From contig JAUTDP010000013.1 of the NCBI GenBank assembly GCA_033439795.1, positions 1,364,001 through 1,428,000 on the forward strand: DNA of 64,000 nucleotides. The letters are read 5' to 3'. The notes beneath the pieces were generated by a model. That model had not been told where the DNA came from, made no database searches, and saw only the letters and a program-made list of their open reading frames with translations. This document shows positions 53,801-61,686 of this stretch, piece after piece (position 1 is the first letter of the stretch; each line of letters starts with the position of its first letter). The stretch is from Sordaria brevicollis (Eukaryota > Ascomycota > Sordariomycetes > Sordariales > Sordariaceae). The position numbers and the translations under genes are program-made.

Positions 53801-55200
53801 ATACCCTCTATATCCTTAATTAAATTATTTTTAACGTAAAATAATAAAGAAAGTAATTAATAATATATTTAATACTTTATAATTAAAATTTACCTTCTAT
53901 AATTATATTTAACCGGGACCCCAAATTTATATTAAATTTTTAATAAAAAATAATTAAAATTATAGGAATTAAATTTTAAATATTTTCGGCGTATTATCCT
54001 TAAATTAATAGGCTTTCGGAAAGAAAAAACTAAATTATTAAAATCGTTATCCGGTATTATATCGCTATAAACGAAATCCTATAAATAAATATATTCCTTA
54101 TATTATAATTTAACCGTAATACAATATATACCGACGCAATTGGCCGTTCCCTTATTAAATTCTTAATAGGGTTTAAACCTTATACCCCTTCCGATTTAAT
54201 TTTTAATTTAAAAAATAATTTTAACGTTAAAGTAATATATATATTAAATTATTTTAAAGCGGAATTAATAATTACCTATATAATAACTATTATAAAAATA
54301 AAATATAATAAAGATAAAACGCTAATAGAATTCAAAATCGGAAATTAAATTTATTTACATCTATATTACAATTATTATTTATTAGGAAAACCCCCTAAGA
54401 AATAATTTTAATAGAGAATTAGCCCTTTTAAAATAATTAATATTAAAAGACTATTAATAATCGAACTTAATTTCCCAAAAATATAAAAAAATTACTATAC
54501 CGTATTTATTACCCAATTAACGCTAACCCTAATAAAAAATAATCCTTTTAATTAAAAACCCCTTAATCTAACCCAAATCGTAAAAAAGGATACTAATAAT
54601 AATAAAGAATATAAAATCGATAAAATCCTAAAGCGTAAAACCAATTTTAAAAAAAACCGTCTTATTTTTAAATACCTTATTAAATAAAAAAGCTATAAAA
54701 ATTGATAAAATTTATATATTTTATACCCAACTTTATTATAAAACGCTTTAAATCTCGTTTATACTTATAATAATATATACCCTATTAATATTAAAGAATT
54801 TAAATTTAAAAAGCCGAAAAAAATAAAAAAGAATTAAAAAGAATAATCTAAAGAAGAATAAAGAAGAAAAATCGCCGAAATCCCTAAAATAAACTTCGAA
54901 ATAAAATTATTTATACGTCGCGTTTAATTACCCCTCCCTTATTTACGTAGACTATATTTCGTCCTATTTTTATCCGAAGAAAATAAAAGCTTACGCGCTA
55001 TTTAACCGACCTACGACTTTTATATAAATATTATATTTATAATTTATAAAACCGACCTTTTTATCGCAATTTAATATAAATAAATAGAGCGGCCCTATTT
55101 TATTTATTAATATTATACTTTTATTTCTATTATTAAATTCTCCCTTATCCTAATAATTTTCTTCTTTTTACAATTTTATATATAATATAATTAACCTCTC
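47840..55200 (+). pseudogene. Element B gag-pol, RIP-destroyed
   Basis: After the C insertion B continues with leader and gag (about 47840-50100; basic nucleocapsid-like part about 49740-49920), protease (about 50430-50660), reverse transcriptase (about 51850-52560) with a VIDL-TLN block near 51930-51955 and YIND in place of YVDD at about 52228-52239, RNase H (about 52680-53170) and integrase (about 53440-54900). The RT belongs to the fungal gypsy group with the V-I-D-L-R-x-L-N signature, as does that of element D. The change D to N in the catalytic box is a G-to-A change. A 70-residue open stretch at 51439-51651 is the segment just upstream of RT. Confidence 0.78.
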
Positions 55201-55259
55201 TTTCGAAGAATATTAATAACGACGAACCTTTTTAAATAGTATTATCCTTTCGGCGTTAT

Positions 55260-56961
55260 TTATAATACCCCTACGTAAACTTTAAATTAAAAAAATTATA
55301 TTAATTAAAAAGAAGATTGTAATATTTAAATCCAATAATAATAATATTAATTTCAATTTACCGCTTAATATTAAATATAAAGTTAATAAAGAAATTACCG
55401 CTATTAAATAATTTGTAAAGGACGTAAATAATATTCCTAAAAATTAAAATATTAAAATTATTTTATCGATTATAGTCCGTTATTAAACCTTAAATTACAA
55501 AATTATTAATCTAGTATAGTATTTATTTATTAAAATATTAAAAAGTAATTTCCTACCTAAATTATATAAATATAAAATTAATAAAAGGGGCCCTAAATTA
55601 ATTAATAATAAATTTCCCTACTTCCCCGAACCTAATTTATTAACGGTTATTATTATTATATTTTATATTACTTATAAAGTAAAAAAGGAGGATAATGAAA
55701 AGGGATTTATACTCCCTACTATATTTACCGAATACGAAAAATAGGACTTCGAAGATTATATTATTAATAATACCCTAAGTAAATTATTAAAATTATACTA
55801 CTATTATATTTTTAACGCCGAATAAAAGGCTAAATATATAAAAAAATATCCGTTAAAAATCTATCCGAATATTAAAATCCTAATTATCCCGAAGGATTTT
55901 AATATCGAAATAGAACGTATCGAATTAGAATAACCTTTATTAAAAATTCCTAATATTTAATATAAAATTAACAATAAATTCGTATAGTATTAAAATATTA
56001 AATTTAACAAATAGGCCGAAATAATTAAAATCGAAGATAATAATAATTAAAAAGCCGCGAAAATCAAAAAGGTACTATTTAAATCCCCAATTAAAAATAT
56101 TACCGAAAATCCTATTAAAAGTATTATTAATAGTAACCTTAATAATCCGGCTATTAATAAAATAATTTTAAGTATTAAAAAAATAATAAAATACTATCCT
56201 ATTAAACCCTTTAACGTAATCTTTAAGCCCGATACGTATTAGGGTTAAATATTTCGGTAAGAAATTAATTAAATTTTTAAAAAGGTTAATAATTTAAATA
56301 TATTATTTATAATTAATTCGAACGACGGGGAACCCGAAGATACCGGCTTTAAACCCTATATATTTATAAAAATATTTAAAGTTAAAGCTATTAAGGATTT
56401 AAATATTAAAATTACCGAATTAATTAAGGGATTAATTATTAAAAACCTTAAATTCGCTAAAGAATAGCGTAATAATTAAATATCCGCCGTTAAAAAATTA
56501 GTTATTAAAGACTTTAAGCCGGTTAAAGAATTTAATATCGAAATTATTAAAAAATTAATTATAGAAAATTTTATTAAAAATCCAATTATTAAACTAATTA
56601 TTAAATAAAAAGATACCGAACCGATTATTAAAAATATATATATTAAAATAATTATTAATATTACTAATTTAATCTCCGACGAAAATAATAATAAAAATAT
56701 ATTAATTATTAAAAAAGAAGTAAAGGTTATTTTACTTATTAAAATAATTACCGCCGTTAAATATAAATTCGGAGAAATAAATAAATAAGTAAAGGAAATA
56801 AATAAAAAAATTAAATTAATAAAAGTAGAAAAAAATAAAATTAAAAAGGAATTAAAAGGTATTAAGAAAGAATTAAAAGAAATTAAAGATAATTTAAAGA
56901 TCGCTAAAAGTAAATTGAAAGAATTTAATTGTATAACCGCTTTAATATAAATTCGCGTCAA
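55260..56961 (+). pseudogene. Element B extra ORF (ORF3) with C-terminal coiled coil, product unknown
   Basis: Between integrase and the 3' LTR, one + frame stays readable for about 550 codons apart from stops explicable by single transitions. It encodes a charged, K/E/N-rich protein; the last 70 codons (about 56750-56930) form regular heptads with I/L/V at a/d positions alternating with K and E, a likely coiled coil. No domain is recognised and it does not resemble gag or pol. Because RIP turns E into K and V into I, the original would have been more acidic. It could be a C-terminal extension of pol rather than a separate ORF. Confidence 0.5.
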
Positions 56962-57220
56962 TCTATAAAAAATAACGGTGGAGAGGATATAAATTAATTA
57001 AAAGAAAATTAAAATCGTAGGCGGTAAATTTAAAAAGTTATTTAATAAATATTACCTCTAAATTCCAAACCCGTAGAATGCTAATCTTTAAATATATATT
57101 TAAATTCATATTTAATAGGATCCGTTTAACGCTAAATAGTAAGAGGCGGATATTGGTATAGGTTGAGGATATATATATAGTAATAGCGAGGATGCTATTA
57201 ATTTTTCTATAAAGGGGTAT

Positions 57221-57450
57221 TAACGTAGGAGATTCCCGTTGGGAACGTTCCTGCGTAAGTAGAAGCTTTTAATAGGTATATTTAATTAACGCGGCAAGCG
57301 TTAATGCGCCTCTCTATGCAATATAGATAGAAGCCCCCCGGGTCGTTAATATTAACGCCCGGAGTTAGATAGAATAATAATTAAGATATCCATCAATCTT
57401 TAACAAGCCCCTTACGCATTGCTACGCTGCACTCGTGGTTACACGCATCA
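57221..57450 (+). repeat. 3' LTR of element B
   Basis: 230 bp, starts TAACGTAGG and ends CACGCATCA. The last 60 bases are less mutated than in the left copy (for example GCTGCACTCGTGGTTACACG). Target duplication GTCCT follows. Confidence 0.9.
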
Positions 57451-57455
57451 GTCCT

Positions 57456-58082
57456 AAATTTCGGTCTTAAAGATAAAATATTTATAATTAAGCGGAATAA
57501 ATTTATAAATCGATTAAACTATAAATTCAATTTTCCTTTAATTAATTAATATTTTAAAATTAAGGAAAAATATAATTATTCGTTTAAATTAAAGGTATTA
57601 GAAGGGTAGAGGAGAACGGATATTTTCTATACGGATTAATTAAGGAAATACCCCAATAATTCGTTATTTAATTAAAAATTAAAAAAATTAATAGGAAAAT
57701 ATATTAACAATAATATTAAATAGGAAGTAAAAGAAATTTTAGTTTCTTAAATATATTTTAATAAATTTTAATATTAAATAAATTAAAAGGGATATAATCT
57801 TAATCCGAAATTTTATAACGGGGGTAATTTTAAAAATTTATTTAAATTTTTAAAAGCGTATTACGAAATATATTTTAAATATTTAAAGCCGTTTATACGT
57901 TTAAAAGAATAATTATAGAAAATTAAAGCGGAGGAATTTAATAAAGATTATTCGGAAGATAATATTTTTTTAAAAAAGGGTACGAGGAAATTGAAGAAAA
58001 TAATAAGCGTTAAGAAATAAAGGACTTACTTTATATATAACAATAATTTTAATATTTCGAAAATTCGGGGCGAATTTTTTTC
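57456..58082 (+). pseudogene. Element A pol, 3' part: integrase C-terminus with chromodomain
   Basis: Immediately after the target duplication of element B (57451-57455) the pol frame of element A continues with a K-F-R-x-x-D-K motif typical of the integrase C-terminal SH3-like region, then a chromodomain (about 57710-57900) with the E-W-E-V-K-E-I-L start, a G-Y-(N/D)-x-D-P block and a following N-F-K-N block. This continuity is independent proof that B inserted into A. A purine-rich tract at 58083-58095 ends the internal region. Chromodomains of this class target integration to heterochromatin. Confidence 0.82.
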
Positions 58083-58097
58083 GGAAGGGGGAGGTAA

Positions 58098-58359
58098 TAT
58101 TACGGCGTTGGCGGATAGGGCCCTTATCGGGCCTTAGTAGACCGGCTATCGTTCGGGCGGTTACCCTAATAGAGGTTAACCGTACTAGCGTACGTAATTG
58201 CGTACTACCTTCGTAGGTCGCCCGCGCCCAAGTATAAGCCCTAGCGCGGGGCGCGCGCCCTTTACTCGTTTTCTTCTTTTTTTCTTCATTTTATAATTCT
58301 ACAATAGACCTGGATTCAACGTATTAAACTTGCCTCTCGTAACCACATCGCTCGTAACA
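58098..58359 (+). repeat. 3' LTR of element A
   Basis: 262 bp, starts TATTACGG, ends CGTAACA; target duplication ATAGC follows at 58360-58364. In contrast to the left copy its start is mutated and its last 60 bases are unmutated. It ends the repeat block. Confidence 0.92.
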
Positions 58360-58934
58360 ATAGCGACCAAAGCGTAGTTATACGCCCCGCTTCGACGCCC
58401 TAGCGTAGCGGTACATATTCTACCCTTCCGCCTTAAAACTTCGCCGCCAATAGGTCCGCCTTACAATTAGAGTTTTCCTCCTTCATAAAACCTTAATATA
58501 GTTATAACGACTAGCACGTATATTAATTGTGCTTCCCCGTTACAAGTATTATAAGGGGTGTGAAAAGCTAGTGATTTAAATATTAAGAGGTACGTTAAAC
58601 TATCTGCTATATTTATACTACTAGGCTCAAGCGCCAGGAATATATTAATCAGGTCCTTTAAGTACTCGCCTTCTAAATTCACGTAACCTAACCTACCTAA
58701 CTATCTTATAGCCACCTACACCTTAGTCATTTCGGAGAGTTTGAAAAAGGAACGGGGAGGGAGGAGTAAAGAGCGGAGGAACTTGGTGCGTATATCCCTG
58801 GTGGATAGACGCTATATAACAAAAAGTGATACACAATTTAGAATACCTAACAGTTTGTGGATTCTCTCAAAAGGCAATTTGTGTGGTAGTCTCGCTGGCG
58901 CAGTACTCATACAGCAGAAGCAGCAATAACCAAC

Positions 58935-58935
<1 letters not shown>
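58360..58935. other. Right flank of the nest: transition from mutated repeats to unique DNA
   Basis: Starts with the ATAGC duplication of element A and continues the pre-insertion locus. GC content and CpA/TpG recover over 58360-58740. A 71-codon minus-strand frame (58467-58682) and a 62-codon plus frame (58741-58929) are present but have no recognisable product, so I do not call genes. Confidence 0.6.

Positions 58936-58973
<38 letters not shown>
58936..58973 (+). repeat. Poly-T tract, 38 bases
   Basis: Uninterrupted run of T at the start of the unique region. On the minus strand it could be the poly-A tail of a retroposed sequence lying to its right, but no target duplication or LINE/SINE body was recognised. 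The length may be uncertain in the assembly. Confidence 0.95.
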
Positions 58974-58977
<4 letters not shown>

Positions 58978-59463
58978 CTCCACCTATACCTCTAGGCACA
59001 CCTCAATGGTCGTCGTTATCTAAACGAGAACCTGGAAGTCCAGCGGGCGGGCCATCACTGCAGTACCGACCTACCTAGTTAGTGTACAGTACCATTTTTG
59101 CCACTGCCCCTGGCAATGGTCAGCAGGCACATACCTACCTACCTAGAGGTACCTACCGACACAAGTCTAACATCAGGGAGAGCACTGGTGCGCATTTGGT
59201 TGAAGAATTTCACCAACATCAATTGTCCCGCTCTCGTCAACGTTCCGACCCGATCCCGGCGAGATTCCGAATCTCCTCTCTTCAGCCTGTTGCAGATTCA
59301 CGACCCAAACTAAAGACCAACACCTAGTACACCAGTATTCGCCGTCGCGCCGCGCGACTCGCAAGATTACCCCTGCCCCTCGTCTTCCTCCGATCCTACA
59401 GTCACCCGCCATGACCACGCCTCTGAACGCATACCACGACTTTTGCATGGTCATGTCGCTACA
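58974..59463 (+). promoter_or_regulatory. Upstream and 5' leader region of the SPX-RING gene
   Basis: Unique sequence with ACCT-type short repeats (59130-59160) followed by a pyrimidine-rich stretch (59385-59400) near the likely transcription start. No CACGTG Pho4-type site was seen. Short open frames here are overlapping shadows. The leader ends in an overlapping uORF (listed separately). Confidence 0.5.
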
Positions 59464-59467
59464 ATGA
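59411..59467 (+). promoter_or_regulatory. uORF of 18 codons overlapping the start of the SPX-RING gene
   Basis: ATG at 59411 opens an 18-codon frame whose stop TGA (59465-59467) overlaps the main start codon at 59464 as ATGA. It also contains two further in-frame ATGs (59447, 59453). Such a stop-start overlap can allow reinitiation or lower main-ORF translation. Its existence is seen directly; its effect is inferred and depends on the transcript start lying upstream of 59411. Confidence 0.6.
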
Positions 59468-61194
59468 AATTCGGCCACTCGTTCAAGGAGGCCCTGCAAG
59501 GGGAGACCTACCCTCAGCATTGGGTAGACAAAGCCATTCCGTATGGCCAGCTCAAGAAGCTCCTGGGTAAGGTGCGGGAGGAACTTAGTCGCAACGGCTA
59601 TGATCCCGACACACTTCACAGGCTCTTGGCCGATCACAACGCAGAGTACAGACTCAGGCTAGAAAACTCTCACATCCTTCGCCCCAAGCTGGTGGTGCGC
59701 CCCTCGGCCAGCACCATTTGTCTACGATCCGATGCGGCCCCGAAGCTCATTACGGCAGGAGAGCCCAGTACCCCGGCCAACGCGCCCACCAAGGCCTACT
59801 CCGAGCTGTCGCCGTCATTGTCGTCTGTGCCGCAGGAACATACCACGCCGTCGCCCAAGACCCTGGCGCAAGCTCAGGATGCTGGATGGGTTGATATCCC
59901 GTTGGACTCGGACGCAAAGTTTTTCAACATCCTACAAACAGACGTGGTCGAACTAGACTCCCTACAAACCCAAGAGCGCCAGTCTATGAATGACGGCATA
60001 CACTTGCTTGGCGACGAGATCGCACGTCTGGCTCGGCCCCGCAAGGGAGTTATTCAGTTTGCAAAATCTGACCTCTACCGGTGGCGTGAGATCTTTGAAT
60101 TATACCTGGCGGCACAAATATTCTTCTCGACTGCTGAGACAGCCACAGGCCCGCGCGATAGCGAGAAGGCACGGAAGCAGCTTGTTTGGTTCCAGGATGA
60201 AGTCAGCAAGCGACAGCTGTTACAAAAGTTCAAACTCAAGGCCAGCGCCGAGGCCTACACCCGCTTCCTCGAACTCAACGCAACTCTCCTGAAAAACTAC
60301 AAATTCCAAGAGCTCAATCGAACAGCGGTTACCAAGATCATCAAAAGTAAGCATTCAGCCCAGGAAGGAGTTGAGGGTGGAACAAACACACTGTCAGCAC
60401 GAAAGAGCGCGGGAAAGAAATCGAGATGGGCAGAGTGGGCAAAGGCTGGGTGGGGGGGGGGGGGGGGGGTTCGGCAGGAAGTTTGTGCCTTTGCTATACC
60501 GCCGGGAGGGATATTCTCCAGCAGACATGGTTATGACTAAATCGTAGGCTGACTGTAACGCAGAATTCGATAAACAGACCTCGTTGGGTATCAAGGCAGA
60601 GTTTCCGAAAGCCATGAGCTCTGCCCCCTTTATTGCTGGAAGTATCGCCAAAGACATTTGCTCACAGCTGGCTTGCGAAGTGCTCAGCCGTGTTCCCCAA
60701 ATCGTGGATTACACGTGCACAATTTGTACGCATACTGGCCGGCAGGTCTACGTTCCAAAACAGACCCCGCCCACGCCCACAGCCCTGCTTGGTATATTCA
60801 AGCTGACCACCACTGACGTTAGGCTACTCGATTTGCTGGCTCCCGGTGAGGCTGGATTGTGACCATATGTTTTGCATCCGGTGCATGATCAAGATGCAAA
60901 ACCGGAATAAAGAGCTATGCCCTCTCTGTCGGGCAAAGACCGTGTTGTCTGCGACTGAAGGTAATGTCCTTCATCCATCGAGTTTGCCCCAAAACCAGTT
61001 TGGACACATACGGCTAACATGCGCCTCCCATGCCAATTGCAGCGCACATCGACTGGAAATTGATGTCCTATATGGAAAAGTGGTTTCCCAAAGAAACCAA
61101 AGAGAAGCAGCGATATAACGAGTTAGAGAGACGCAGGGAGTTGCTGGGCGAGGCCTATGTCGATACAAATGATGGGCCATGCATTGTGATGTAG
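59464..61194 (+). CDS. SPX domain and RING finger protein (putative E3 ubiquitin ligase), four exons
   Basis: Exons 59464-60346, 60564-60725, 60823-60960 and 61043-61194 join in frame to 444 aa. The N-terminus MKFGHSFKEAL with H19-W20 and the A-I-P-Y-x-Q-L-K-K block is a classic SPX start; the SPX domain is split by a variable insert (about residues 85-150) and ends in the K294-K295-F-D-K298 cluster of the inositol-pyrophosphate binding surface. A C3HC4 RING follows: C346, C349, C361, H363, C366, C369, C381, C384. The C-terminus CIVM is a CaaX box suggesting farnesylation. Introns are GT-AG with CTGAC/CTAAC branch points. SPX domains sense phosphate status, so a membrane-tethered phosphate-related E3 is inferred. 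The start was chosen at MKFGH; the in-frame upstream extension has no ATG. Confidence 0.9.
60347..60563 (+). other. Intron 1 of the SPX-RING gene, with an 18-base poly-G run
   Basis: GTAAGC donor, CAG acceptor, branch-point candidate CTGAC at 60549-60553. Splicing restores the K-K-F-D-K end of the SPX domain. At 217 bp it is about twice the other introns. The run of 18 G (60452-60469) may be polymorphic or mis-sized in assembly. Reading through gives a false glycine-rich end. Confidence 0.85.
60726..60822 (+). other. Intron 2 of the SPX-RING gene
   Basis: 97 bp, GTACGC donor, TTAG acceptor, branch-point candidate CTGAC near 60803. It splits the codon of the second RING cysteine (C349); removing it gives the canonical C-x2-C-x11-C-x-H spacing. 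Confidence 0.85.
60961..61042 (+). other. Intron 3 of the SPX-RING gene
   Basis: 82 bp, GTAATG donor, TTGCAG acceptor, CTAAC branch point at 61013-61017. Splicing joins the RING end to a C-terminal helical tail (W-F-P-K-E-T-K-E-K type) that is usual in SPX-RING proteins. Confidence 0.87.
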
Positions 61195-61686
61195 ACGGCC
61201 CTCATCCTATTCGCTTGGGTGGCTATCTTGACCTTTGGAATAACCGCTGTTATCGAATTTGCTATGGCGAAATGTCCGGCCAGTTAACTGAAGCTGTATT
61301 GTTGTCTTGTTGCCGTATGTTGTTCTGACGTGATGTCTATGGGAATGCGGTCGGTTCTGCGAGTGCCAGGATGCCAAAACACCAATTGCTGATGTGCTAC
61401 TGTTTACGGTCCGGGTTTGAAAAGCAGATAAGGGCCAACCACGTACCTGGCTGTATCTTTTGTTATTATTATGGTTGGTTTTTATTTATTTTGTTTTTGC
61501 CTGGCATGTGTTCAGCGTAGCATATGTTAATAGAATGGAGGACACCCGTGCTATACGAAGAGGGCCCGTTTTTTTTCCTACTGTTTCACCCCCCCGTCCG
61601 CCCTTCTATTGCGTACTTAGAAGCCGCAGTTTGGAATCCTCATCTCTATAAATAAGCACTAGCTACCTGCTTTTCGAGGAGGACAC
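61195..61686. terminator. Convergent intergenic region with 3' ends of both genes
   Basis: 492 bp between two facing stop codons. It must hold both 3' UTRs and polyadenylation sites; the T-rich stretch 61455-61500 and the AT-rich stretch 61640-61680 are candidates for + and - cleavage regions. A 63-codon plus frame (61460-61651) shows no coding character. Confidence 0.5.

Larger units (their letters stand above)
11912..57450 (+). mobile_element. Element B: Ty3/gypsy LTR retrotransposon nested in A
   Basis: 230-bp LTRs at 11912-12141 and 57221-57450 are flanked by the identical target duplication GTCCT (11907-11911 and 57451-57455). A short purine tract (AAAGGGG, 57211-57217) precedes the right LTR. 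Its own length is about 10.3 kb, because 35.2 kb belongs to element C inserted in its 5' leader. It codes gag-pol and an additional downstream ORF. The + strand of B is C-rich and keeps CpA but almost no TpG, so its RIP was mainly of one strand. Confidence 0.92.
5549..58359 (+). mobile_element. Element A: Ty3/gypsy chromovirus-type LTR retrotransposon, outermost of the nest
   Basis: Two 262-bp LTRs (5549-5810 and 58098-58359) differ almost only by C/T and G/A transitions and are flanked by the identical 5-bp target duplication ATAGC (5544-5548 and 58360-58364). A purine-rich tract (58083-58095) precedes the right LTR, so the element reads on +. Its own length is about 7.27 kb; the remaining 45.5 kb is element B with its inserts, which sits in the 3' part of pol between integrase and chromodomain. 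The gag-protease-RT-RNase H-integrase-chromodomain order is that of chromoviruses. Confidence 0.93.

Noticed and set aside
56476..56961. 161-codon minus ORF, strongly hydrophobic, membrane-protein-like
   Set aside because: It is the complement of the lysine/glutamate-rich coiled-coil frame on +, which makes a false hydrophobic antisense frame.
1..58359. CRISPR arrays, bacterial operons or ribosome binding sites
   Set aside because: The sequence is fungal; the repeats are LTRs and microsatellites, with no spaced direct-repeat array.
58467..58682. 71-codon minus ORF in the transition zone
   Set aside because: No known family, no supporting introns or neighbours, in a region of mixed mutation.
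59082..59637. Several short frames on both strands around the SPX gene start
   Set aside because: Overlap each other and the real gene in other frames; leader and antisense shadows.
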